This document shows positions 55,065 through 64,000 of a stretch of 64,000 nucleotides of DNA, piece after piece. The first letter of the stretch is position 1; each line of letters starts with the position of its first letter. The position numbers were made by a program, and so were the translations under genes. The notes under the pieces are model-generated. The model was not told the DNA's origin. It did not search any database and saw only the letters and a program-made list of their open reading frames with translations. Source of the DNA: Rattus norvegicus (taxonomy: Eukaryota > Chordata > Mammalia > Rodentia > Muridae); contig NC_086034.1 of the NCBI RefSeq assembly GCF_036323735.1, positions 72,283,939 to 72,347,938 of the forward strand. Reading direction: 5' to 3'.

Positions 55065-55556
55065 TGTTGAAGTTTGGTGTGTTGCTAAGTACGGTGATGC
55101 TAAATACTGGCCCCCAAGGTCTAGCTACCTCCAGGGACAAGGAGATCCTCATGTACACCATATGATACAATGTAACCTTGCTCTTAATTTAAAGCTATTG
55201 TTTGAATAAAGATGCCTACAGCTTATGCCTGGGCAGAGGAGAGGTGGGCAGAGCTTCAGTTCCCCACATTGGTGTCGGAGGGAGAAATTGCCAGGAGAGG
55301 AGAGAGGGGAAGGTGGATCATGAGAACATGGCCATGAGGGCTGGCCAGTTGGAGTAGGAACGACCCGGGTGGAACACAGCAAGTCGTATCTCTACATTAC
55401 TGACAGGGAAGTAGACTAAATAGCATAGAGAGTTGATATCTGCCCAGCTGTAGTGCAGCTATGGCTAACCATAAGTATAAAAGTTTTGTGTCTTTTATTT
55501 GGGGACTAAATGATCAAAGGTGGGGTAGAAACCCCCAATTAATTTCTGCTACAACA
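55065..55556 (+). mobile_element. Solo LTR with 6-bp TSD (class II ERV type)
   Basis: TGTTGAAG...CTACAACA, 492 bp, with inverted TGTTG/CAACA ends. AATAAA lies at 55205-55210. Flanking CCCCAT (55059-55064) and TCCCAT (55557-55562) form a 6-bp duplication with one mismatch, the class II (ERVK) length. The interior has GGAGAGGAGAGAGGGGAAGG and CATGAGGGCTGGCCAG. Strand is inferred from the AATAAA position and is uncertain. Confidence 0.7.
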
Positions 55557-55639
55557 TCCCATAGTCTTTAACAGTTTCAATACTGTTCAGAAGTCCGAGG
55601 TCACCTCAGAGGATCAAGGCAATATCCTAATTTTGCCCT
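55557..55639. other. Short unassigned stretch
   Basis: Nothing recognised after the TSD. Confidence 0.4.
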
Positions 55640-56394
55640 CCCTGTAAAATGAAAAACCAAATTTTACACTTCCAATACAGTGGCACAGCGTATACACCCC
55701 TATTCCAGAAGGGAAGTGTGAGGGTGCTGGGAGGAAGCACTGGGCCGAAGCAGGACAGAAATCCAAATCCAGTGTCTGGACGTCTCAGCTTTAAAGAGCT
55801 CAGGAGGCTCTGTTTCTCTATGTACCGCCTACAACATCCATCTCTCTCCTGGGCTGTTACCCAGTGCACATAAGAACTCAGTGGCCAACAGCATGCACAA
55901 GACCTGTGCAAGTCCAAGCCATACAAAATCTCCGCTTGGGAGGATGAAGTAGCCCTGGAGTCCCACTGAGTTCTTACGTGCGACCGCCCTGCTGTGTCCC
56001 TAAAACAGCTTCCCGGAGCTCACACACAAACTCTGCTCCTTGTAATCCGTTCCTATCCTTAGCTTCAACAGGAGCGGATGATAAAAACCATACAGTCCTG
56101 GGCTGAGCACTCCGAAGTCTGCAAAAGTGGTACGAGACAGAGATCAGGAAATCTGCTGTGCGATTGTCTCCTTGAAGCCATACTCATGATACCTCAATAG
56201 TAAACAATTCCTGGATGAGGACTGTACCCATGGACATGCTAAGGTAGCAGGGGAAAATCTCCAGCACCCATCCCTAGACAAATAACTGTGAGTAACCAAG
56301 GACTCCCTAGACAGGGAGAGTTAGTTTTCCCCAGGGATGAGCCCCTTAACTGATATCCAGGAGCAAATAGTTACTCTGATGTTACACACTCACT

Positions 56395-56426
<32 letters not shown>

Positions 56427-56559
56427 TACACACACATACACACATACATACATACATACACACACACATACACACACATACACACACACATACACACATA
56501 CATACATACACACATACATACATACACATACACACACATACACACATACATACATACAC

Positions 56560-56606
<47 letters not shown>

Positions 56607-56765
56607 TGCACGCAACATTACCCAGACTCAGAAGACTGGATTGACACATTTATGTGTAACAAAAAGAAAAGAAGCCATAAATTTGAGAAGGAGTAGGGAG
56701 GGGAAGGGCCATGGGATGAGTTGGAGAAAAGAAAGGGGGAAAGCGGATAACTGTATTTTAATTTT
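55640..56765 (+). mobile_element. L1 (Lx-type) 3'-UTR with internal CA/TACA array
   Basis: CTGTGCAAGTCCAAGCC, TCAGGAAATCTGCTGTGCGA, TTGTCTCCTTGAAGCC, GGACATGCTAAGGTAGCAGG, GGAAAATCTCCAGCACCC, TTTTCCCCAGGGATGAGCCC and GAGGGGAAGGGCC follow the 3' UTR of old rodent L1. Ends with ATTTTAATTTTAAAAAATAA. A CA/TACA array (56393-56603) has expanded inside it. The left limit is approximate. Confidence 0.65.
56393..56603. repeat. (CA)n/(TACA)n array
   Basis: About 210 bp of CACATACA, CACACA and TACATACA units. Six overlapping frames (Thr-His, Cys-Val) are artefacts. Confidence 0.96.
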
Positions 56766-56779
56766 AAAAAATAACAATG

Positions 56780-58085
56780 TTTGTGAGCTGCGTTTCATCG
56801 GTCAGATGCTCCCTCCTCCTCCTGCCGCCATCTTTGTACCCACAGGTCGAGCTCCAATTGGGAGGCTGCCTCTGCCTGGTCCACTGAAGCATCTCATTGC
56901 CAAGTTTACCTGGTCTAATGCTAGTCACACAGCTTCTGCATGGGCCCAGTCGAAGACAGGACAGACAGACCCTCCTACCAAAGCACAAAGAAAGAACTCT
57001 ACATCCCTGAGGAAAGTTGCACAAAGAAAATGGACACAAATGGCCAAGACATTACGTCTCCCATCAAAGCCACTAGCTTGATAAAAAGCATTCTGTAATG
57101 AGAACGACCTAAAACGAATCCTAGGGCACAGAGTTGAAAATAGAAGATCATAGATTTTTGTCAAATAATTCGTAGAATTTAAAGAAGACATGAAAAAGCA
57201 TCTTAATGAATCCAAAAGGGTGATGGTGAATAGGAAATGCTATGTGCTCTGAAATGACATGCAAACACACAGCTGAAGGAGATGTGAAGGTGATTCAGTC
57301 TTTTAAAACTAAACTCAATAAAGAGGAAGAAACGTTGGCGAGAACATAGGCGGGAAGGAAGATGGAGCTGAAAAACTCAATCGATCCCTATTAGGAAACT
57401 CAGGGAAACCCATTCAAGTAGAACAAACTAAGCAGAAGACAGACAATCAGAACTGGAAGATAAAACAAAAATCTGCACACAATATGCAAAGAGTACAATT
57501 TTTAAAGCACAGGAAAGGAACATGCAGGAAACGTGGGATACCATCAAAGACCAGTCCTCTAGTTAACCGCACAGATGAGGGAGACGGATTCCTGGTCAGT
57601 GCCAGAGGACAGATCTGAGACAAGACCAATGAAGAAAACGCCCCCAAATGAAGGAAAGACACACTTGTACAGGTACAAAAGCCACACAGAACACCCAACA
57701 GACAAGCCCGGAAAGGAACGTTCCCAAGGCGTAGTGTGGTTTAAACATTAAATATACAGAACAAGAAAAAACAATGAAAGCTGCAAGGAAAAAAGTCACA
57801 ACAAAAAAGAACCCATCAGAAGAAAGGCAGATTTCTCAAGGGCAACTTTGAAAGCCAGAAGAGCCTGGAGCAGTACACCCCAAGTTCTAAAAGACTGAGA
57901 CTGCCAGCTGAAACTACTGCACCCAGAAAAGCCATCTGCCACCATTTATGGAGAAGGAAACCCTTCTGTGATATAGACAGGCTCAATAGGTTCATATCCC
58001 ACAACGAAAACTATGTGCAGAATATTGGAAACAATACTCAAAACTGAAGAAAGTGATTGTTATAGCCAAGAGACTACAAAAAGAA
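56780..58085 (+). pseudogene. Lx-type L1: 5' region and ORF1 remnant
   Basis: Sense L1 remains. ACACAGCTGAAGGAGATG, GAGCTGAAAAACTCAATCG, GACAGACAATCAGAACTGGA, GGAAAGGAACATGCAGGAAA, AAAGACACACTTGTACAGG, CACAGAACACCCAACAGACA, GCAGATTTCTCAAGGGCAAC and GCCAGAAGAGCCTGGAGC are in the order of old rodent L1 ORF1 and its end. L1 ORF1 makes an RNA-binding chaperone. Many stops and frameshifts break the frame. The start at 56780 is approximate. Confidence 0.75.
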
Positions 58086-58500
58086 TACATATAATTAAAT
58101 ATTAATATATATAAATGTATATATGATATAATATATATTCCCACCTGCTTCCTGCCATATATAATTATAAATTATAACAAATTTATAATTAATTATAAAT
58201 TTATAATTTTATATTATAATCATACTTAATTACATCTATTATATAAATTAAATACATAATTATAAGTTGTATATTAATATATTATAAATTCCGATGTTTA
58301 TATTATATTACAAGTTATAATATATGTTAGTATGTATTGATATATAATTTTTATATAATTTATATATAAGTATGTAAGTATATATAATGTTCTATATTCT
58401 ATATTAAATACATAAATGATTTTAATAATAATTAAGTAATTAAACATAAATAATATAGATTAAATAAATACATAAATATAATTTAATGAAACACCATAAT
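58085..58500. repeat. AT-rich tract within the L1
   Basis: About 415 bp almost entirely A/T (TATAATTATAAATTATAAC-type words, many short inverted repeats). It sits where the L1 ORF1-ORF2 spacer would be. It may be an expanded A-rich spacer or an inserted AT microsatellite. Confidence 0.85.
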
Positions 58501-58821
58501 TAAGAACACAAAACAAGCAAAAAAATCAAGGTAACTGTAATCTACACATATTTTTCAGTAATAACTCTAAATATTAATGATCTCGATGTTCCAACTAAAA
58601 GACACAGGCTACCTTACTTGATTATGGAATACAGTCCATATTGTGCTGTCTACAAAATGCCCATCTTAGCTTTAAGGGAAGGAAAGGAAAAAGTTCTCTA
58701 AGCAAATGGGATCAGGAAGCAAGCAGATACTGTCACCCTAATGCCTCACCAAGCCGATTTCTCACTAAAACTAATCAGAAAAGACAAAGAAGAGCACTTC
58801 ATTCAAACCAAGGGACGGAGG
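58500..58821 (+). pseudogene. Lx-type L1: ORF2 5' (endonuclease) fragment
   Basis: CAGTAATAACTCTAAATATTAATG, CAACTAAAAGACACAGGC, CTAAGCAAATGGGATCAGG, AAGCAAGCAG and AAAACTAATCAGAAAAGAC correspond to the N-terminal endonuclease part of L1 ORF2. The frame is broken by stops and an inserted LTR at the right end. Most of ORF2 that should follow is missing. Confidence 0.75.
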
Positions 58822-59112
58822 TGTGGCCTTGTAGGAGTGTGTACTTGTCGAAGGAAGTTTGTCACTGGCGGTGGCTTCTGAGGTGTCTAAAACCCACTCC
58901 AGTCCCAGTGTGTCATTCACTGCCTGCTGCCTGTGGATCCGGATGTAAAGCTCTCAGCTACTGTTCCAATACCATTCATTCCTGTCTGCTTCCTGCCATG
59001 ACCATTGTGCTCTAACTGACGCTGTAAGCAAGCCCCCAGTTCAATGCTTTCTTTTATGAGAGTTGCCTTGATCGTGGTGTCTGTTCACACCGATACAATA
59101 GTAACTAAGACA
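58822..59112 (+). mobile_element. MaLR-type LTR inserted in the L1
   Basis: GGTGTGGCCTTGTAGGAG, GTTTGTCACTGGCGGTGGC, CTGCTGCCTGTGGATCCGGA, GTAAAGCTCTCAGCTACTG, GCAAGCCCCCAGTTCAATGC, TATGAGAGTTGCCTTGATCG, ending AATAGTAACTAAGACA. A rodent MaLR-type LTR lacking its first portion. It lies exactly where L1 ORF2 jumps from the endonuclease to the C-terminal part. Confidence 0.8.
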
Positions 59113-60030
59113 CGCACTGAGAAAAAGATCAGGGACACACTCACATTTACAAAAGCATCAGAAACAACAAAGTATCTTACAATAAGCCTAGCTAAGGAGA
59201 TGAAAGGCCTCTCTAATGAGAGCTCCAAATAACTGAAGAAAGAAACATAGGACACTAAAACATGGGAAGGCATCCCATGTTATAGGTTGAGAGGATTAAT
59301 ACTGTGGAAGTGGTTACCCTACTGAAAGCAATTGACAGGTTCAAGGCAGTCTCAGTCAGGTTACCCTTAACATCCTTCACAGAAATAGAAACGAAAAGCA
59401 TCCTAAAACCCAGATGGAATCAGGAGGGTCACGGACAGTCAGGGCAATCCTGAGCAAACCGAGTAATGCTAGAAGGGTTACCATTCCAGACTTCAAGAGG
59501 TAGTATAAAGCTAGAGTAATTCAAACAACATGGCATTTTCACAAAAACAGACAAGAAGGCCAATGGGATGAAACATAAGGCCCTAAGATGAGTTTACAAA
59601 ATTACAGTCTTCTGATATTTGACAAAGAGGCCAAAAACATACTCTGGAGAAAAACCAACAACACCTTCAACAAACCATACTAGAAAACTGCATGCCCAGG
59701 TGTAGAGGAGTAAAATTAGACATGTATTTTTTCACCCCACACAAAAAATAGCTCCAGTTGAAATCCAGAATGCTAAAATCTCTAGATTAAAAATATAGCC
59801 CAAAACTTAAAGTCATAGGTATAGGAAAGGGTTGTCTGAATAGGACCCCGTTTGCCCAAGAATTAAAGTAAAAACCAATTGGCAAGTAAGACCTCATAAA
59901 AACCAAAAGACCTCTGTAGGGGCAAGGAAACAATACATTACTTGAAGAAGAAACCCACAGAAAACTATACATTTGATAGAGGATTAATATCCAAAGTGTA
60001 CAAAGAACTCAAAAATCGAAAAGTCGAGGA
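59113..60030 (+). pseudogene. Lx-type L1: ORF2 3' (RT C-terminal) remnant
   Basis: GGAGATGAAAGGCCTCTC, AATAACTGAAGAAAGAAAC, TACTGAAAGCAATTGACAGG, CAGGGCAATCCTGAGCAAAC, TTTTCACAAAAACAGACAAG, TTCTGATATTTGACAAAGAGG, GGAGAAAAACCAACAACACC, CATAGGTATAGGAAAGG and GGATTAATATCCAAAGTG all match the second half of L1 ORF2 in order. Multiple stops make it inactive. Reverse transcriptase and C-terminal domains were once encoded here. Confidence 0.88.
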
Positions 60031-60625
60031 AAATGTCCCAAATTTTAAAAATGAGTTGGGGAATCTCATCTACAGCTCCTGGAACATTATGAAAGAGGGG
60101 ACAGAAAGGTGGTAAGAGCCGGAGTACCAGGAAGTCCGCTGTGTGGGTGCCAGTCTTAAAAATGGCTGCATAAACAAAACCCAAAAGAGGACAATACCAA
60201 TAGATGTGTTAACACAAAAAAGGAGGAAAAAAGTCTCATGGTGATCCTACCTCCAGATGAAGAACTAAAGACAGCTCACAACAGCTGAGAGGGAGAATTA
60301 GCCTTTTCCAGAGATGAGCCCTCCTGATTGGTTATCCAATACGAAGTGGTCAGTTCTGAAGCTGGATACACATAAACAATGAAAATGGACTCAACAGGTC
60401 GTAGTTATCTATTTATCCATACATATAGTATTATATACATATAAATATATAATCTACTTATACATATATAATAGATATATATGCATATATATAGGCAAAG
60501 GAGGAGACTGTAATTTTCAACATGGGGAAGCATGGAAGGGGTTGGAGGAAAGGGATATTGGAGGGAGGTAAGGAAAGAGGAGAGCGGTATAATTACATTT
60601 TAGTTACAGACACCAATTAAATAAA
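60030..60625 (+). mobile_element. Lx-type L1: 3' UTR
   Basis: CTCCTGATTGGTTATCCAAT, ACGAAGTGGTCAGTTCTGAA, GCTGGATACACATAAACAAT, a TA-rich run at 60405-60495, then GGGGAAGCATGGAAGGGGTT, GAGGGAGGTAAGGAAAGAGG and TATAATTACATTTTAGTTAC, ending near AATAAATG. The standard layout of the Lx 3' UTR. Confidence 0.8.
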
Positions 60626-61626
60626 TGATTAAAAGAAGATTCAGAGAGATATTAAGAATATGCGGCTGGGAAGGAAAAGAATGTGAGCCAGTTTGACTCG
60701 ACAGCCAGCAGATGTCGAAAGCTTCTGTAATTGGTGAAGAGATTAACCTCATTACAGGAAACTTAGTGGCCACAGGAAACCGAGACATGGGAAGTGTATC
60801 CCGAAAGGCAGGACCTGACTCGTCCAAGGCTCCACCTCTAGAATGTGCGACTTCACACCAAAGAGCCTGAACCGGGAGCACCGCTGAAGGGGTTCCCTGC
60901 TCCTTGAGAGCATGTGTCACAGGGAGGTGCACAGAAGCCGACGTGGCCTTGATCCTGGGAGATCAGCTGCCATCCGCTGGCTGCAGAAATCCGCACTGTT
61001 GTCTACGGGGTACTAGTTTAGGAGTCATGAAAGACTCGGGCTTAGAACAGTGTGCAGTCTCGCAGCCTGGTTCTAGGGACATGCTGAAGCCAGACAGGGC
61101 CTGGCAGGGTTGGAGTCGCTTCATGGGAGCCATGAGATGCCACTGTATGAAACTGTAAACGTCAAATTTAAGTTTCAGTGGAGACTGCGGGATGATGCCA
61201 GAATCGTGGGATGTCCACCGAGGAAAGCCAGTCCAACAGAATGGTTACCTGCATATTTCTCTATACACTTCGGTAGCCCCGTGGAACCCAAATGAATCCA
61301 GTATGGGCCTGGCATCCAACATGAAGCTGAAGACCGTGGCGTCCTCCCCACCGAGTTTACGTCTTGTTGGAATGAGCACGTTAATTCTGTGTCGTATATC
61401 ACAAGCGTGTAGATTATTTTTCTATTTTACAGGGATTCGCAGTTAAAAGATTGGCTTGCGTCACAGAAGGAAACCTTTGACTTTCAAATAGCCTTAAAAT
61501 GGGTAAACACTGATACTTCTTAGAGTCAGACTAAATGAATTCCGTAGCGTGTGATGGCTGTGGAGACAAAAGATAGTTACGTCTTAAAGCGATGCGTTTG
61601 GATGACGTATGGACAAGGGATGGATT
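60626..61626. other. Unassigned, GC-richer, possibly unrecognised LTR or repeat
   Basis: 60640-61450 differs in texture from the surrounding AT-rich DNA. It has CAGGAAACCGAGACATGGGA, GTGCACAGAAGCC, ACATGCTGAAGCCAGAC and GTTTCAGTGGAGACTGC segments that look faintly like a rodent repeat I cannot name. Short frames occur on both strands without family signature. No TSD seen. Confidence 0.35.
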
Positions 61627-61845
61627 TGTGATGGTTTATATTGACTGTCTACTTGATGGGATTTAGAATCAGTGTAGAAGAATGTCCTCGTGCATGTCTA
61701 TGAAGGGCAGTCTGCTTTCGATTAACTGAGATTGGGATTCCCACTCTAACTGTGAGCAAGACGGTTTCACGGACTGGAGTTCCAGACAGAATAGAAAAAA
61801 GAAAGAGCTAATCACGATAACAAAAACGGAGCGTGTGGGGAGCAC
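61627..61845 (+). mobile_element. Rodent LTR (sense), truncated
   Basis: TGTGATGGTTTATATTGACT, GTCTACTTGATGGGATTTAG, AATCAGTGTAGAAGAATGTC, GCATGTCTATGAAGGGCAGT and GACTGGAGTTCCAGACAGAA keep the 5' half of the rodent LTR family whose antisense copy is at 12968-13322. The 3' half is replaced by L1 3'-UTR sequence. Confidence 0.65.
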
Positions 61846-61854
61846 ACCCTGGAC

Positions 61855-62050
61855 TCAGTGGGTTTAAAAATTAAAAAGAGGGCATGAGTTGGAAGGGGTG
61901 GGGAAATAAGGGATGGATCTGAGAGAGTTATAATGGGAGTAAATATGTCCAAAATATGTCATATGAGTCAAAGAATATGTCGTATTTGTCAAAGAATTCG
62001 AAAAGATATTTTTGACCAGGAAACAGAAAATAAAACAAAAATATAGTTTC
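61855..62050 (+). mobile_element. L1 3'-UTR end (sense)
   Basis: AGGGCATGAGTTGGAAGGGG, GGGAAATAAGGGATGGATCT, AATATGTCCAAAATATGTCA, CAAAGAATTCGAAAAGATA and an A-rich end AGAAAATAAAACAAAAATAT match the end of an L1 3' UTR. Confidence 0.6.
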
Positions 62051-64000
62051 CACAAATGCTTAGGTTTTCATAATTTTTGTTATAGCTTCAAATTTATCAT
62101 CTTTTATAATTATTAATCTTATGTTAATTCTACTGAATTTCTTTCTTTACCTTTCTGGGAATTAAATATGGAGACTCACAACTCTAGGCAAGAGCCCTGG
62201 CCCTGGTTTTTTGTTTTTGTTTTTTGTTTCTGTAATTTTATTTCAGATGCTATATTTTTGAAATTAGCGTTTTAACTCCCTGTTATGTTCAGGTTTTTGT
62301 CTTTCAAAGCTGAACCAATTTTAACAAAGCTGTCGTGAGGATCCTTTTTAAACATTGTGTTGCTGGTATTTTTTTCACTATTCCAGATCTTATTCCCATC
62401 TTTTAAGTCTGGCCATTTTTACCAAGTGTTCTACGTTCTCCTTGTTGCACTGTGGGGCGTCTGAATTCAATTTTCATCTTTTAAGTTTTATTCTAACATG
62501 TAATGTTTACTTATGGGCGGTTTTCATTCCTAGGAGACCTATCTGCAAGGTGCTGTTGTTGTTGCTTTGTTGCATCTTGTTTTTGTCTTTAATAAAGTTC
62601 TTAAATCATTTGTATATGGAGGCCAATGTAAACAAGACATTAAGTCTTGCCCTTCTGACGTCTTTTCAGTATTCAAAAAATTCCCTTTTATTCCGATCAA
62701 TTATTTATTCTCGTAGATTATAATTCAAACACCTCCTGTTTGTTTGCAAGCTTCAATGGCTGTTTGGATTTTACATCCCAGATCTGCTTCCTGTACAAGC
62801 CATGAATATTCGTCCTACAAAAGATGAAAGATCTTAGTGGAAGGCTCTGTTTTCTTTACATTGACTTCTTGGGTCCATTCTCTGTGTAGTTCCTTAATAC
62901 TCTTCCTTTAAAAAGAGGCCTTTTAGGCTCTGAGCTCAAGCCTCGTTTTCCTTAGCTTGGTGTTTTGGTGGGGTTTGTTAGGTTTGTTTTCTCTGTCTAG
63001 TATTCAATGTTAACGCCTCTGAGAAGAGCACAGGACGCAAGGGCACATCACAAGGGTTCTGCTTCTTCCTCGGTGAAGAGACATTACCACCTGCTGGACA
63101 GCATCTGAAGGTGATTGTCTCTTACATGTTGCTCAATTTCTCAGCACTTTGTAGAGGTGAAATCAGTTCACCCAAAGACTTCATTATGGGCACAAAGGGA
63201 GGTTCTCTCATCTTTTCCTATTACCTTTCAATTTAGAGGAAAATTGTGTTACAGCAGAAAGATGGTACTTTGTCAAAAATAATGTACAGTGCTGTGCTAG
63301 CTACCCGGCAACATTTGCATCCATGATGAAGTAGAAATGTGATAGTGATTCTGTAAGAGTATATTGACTCCTGGCGCTGCTGTTGTCTTAGTGATATTCA
63401 CACTCTGGGGCTCACTCAAAGATGAATCATCAAACGACATCTTCCACTTAAAGACATCTTTCTGAGGATGCATCGGATAGTTAAGTGGTGTGTGACTGTA
63501 AATCTAGGCACTTCGCAAGGAACTTGCCAAATCGGAGCTGTTCTTCCTTTGACTGTGATGATGTTGACGCTAGCTAAGATCATCCTTCTTTATTTTTACC
63601 TATCTGAGTCTGCCCTTTACTTTCTTCTTGTGTCCTTTGCCAAGGCTGTAGACGCTACAGAGCAGAGCAGCGGTTCCACAAATTACAAGATAGCAAAAGA
63701 ACCACCCGTGGCAGTGTCTAAAACTGTAAGATTCTTCCCAGACCTCTTCCCTAGACGTCAGGATGTCTAAGATAATAGGAGAAACCTAGAAATTTGTATT
63801 TCGAGAGTTACACCAGTTATATATTCATTAACTCGATTTCAGAACACTAGAATTGTGAATTAAAGTGCAGACGCCCAAACAAAAACAATTGTGTTTGGAT
63901 ATTCATGTGCTGTCCTGAGGTCCTGCTTTCTTGAGCAGTGAATACCCTCCACTTCCTCCAGAATCATTGCAGACCACTCTGTGCTTCACAAGAAGGCACA
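62051..64000. other. Unassigned AT-rich sequence
   Basis: No clear transposon, exon or RNA gene. Frames of 122 codons (62355-62723) and 100 codons (63468-63770) have no domain signature. A weak AATAAAG at about 62590 and T/G-rich words near 62203-62231 are the only features. Confidence 0.4.

Noticed and set aside
56337..57081. Frames of 119 and 146 codons as genes
   Set aside because: They read the CA array and an L1 remnant.
63468..63770. 100-codon frame with a hydrophobic central segment as a membrane protein
   Set aside because: The hydrophobic run is what AT-rich DNA commonly gives; no signal, family match or splice site.

Overview
The window is nuclear DNA of a murid rodent, most likely rat (Rattus). 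The best evidence is three ID SINEs, the BC1/tRNA-Ala-derived family that is greatly expanded in rat. Two of them (8750-8852 and 52419-52520) are close to the young consensus and have perfect 16-bp target-site duplications. B1, B2, B3 and B4 SINEs, Lx-type L1 pieces and many rodent MaLR/ERV solo LTRs agree with this. Repeat names come from memory of consensus sequences; no search was run, so subfamily names are tentative.

I find no convincing protein-coding exon, tRNA, rRNA, snRNA, CRISPR array or CpG-island promoter. Nearly all long open frames are microsatellite translations, LTR/L1/SINE translations or chance frames. The one frame I kept for a second look is a cysteine-rich minus-strand stretch at 53560-53844. 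The window is best read as a gene desert or the inside of a very large intron.

Layout. 1-5300: mostly unassigned sequence, a B1, a solo gammaretrovirus-type LTR (1411-1902) and an antisense L1 relic. 5300-14400: repeat-rich, including an LTR inserted into another LTR (6412-7150), a young ID, a (GA)n-bearing LTR and a B4-B2-B3-LTR cluster. 14400-36000: the most repeat-poor part, with several blocks that look like conserved non-coding (enhancer-type) DNA (about 16.2, 20.9, 23.9, 30.1, 31.6 and 33.6 kb) and two strong CTCF-type motifs in convergent orientation (19396 plus, 22523 minus). 36000-40250: an L1 relic, a 550-bp CA/TA-rich array, a purine tract, and two more enhancer-like blocks (39.0 and 40.1 kb). 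40900-63000: dense transposon territory. It holds a B2, an LTR carrying an antisense retroviral env-like fragment, L1 relics, several solo LTRs, two IDs, a hAT-type element with TIRs and TSD (54313-54514), and a mosaic Lx-type L1 (56780-60625) whose ORF2 is interrupted by an LTR. 62-64 kb is AT-rich unassigned sequence.

No operon-like gene cooperation exists here. If the window has a function, it is probably long-range regulation: candidate enhancers, candidate CTCF anchors (two unique, three within B2 SINEs) and LTR-borne promoter or polyadenylation signals. Conservation of the non-coding blocks is inferred from their look only and needs an alignment.
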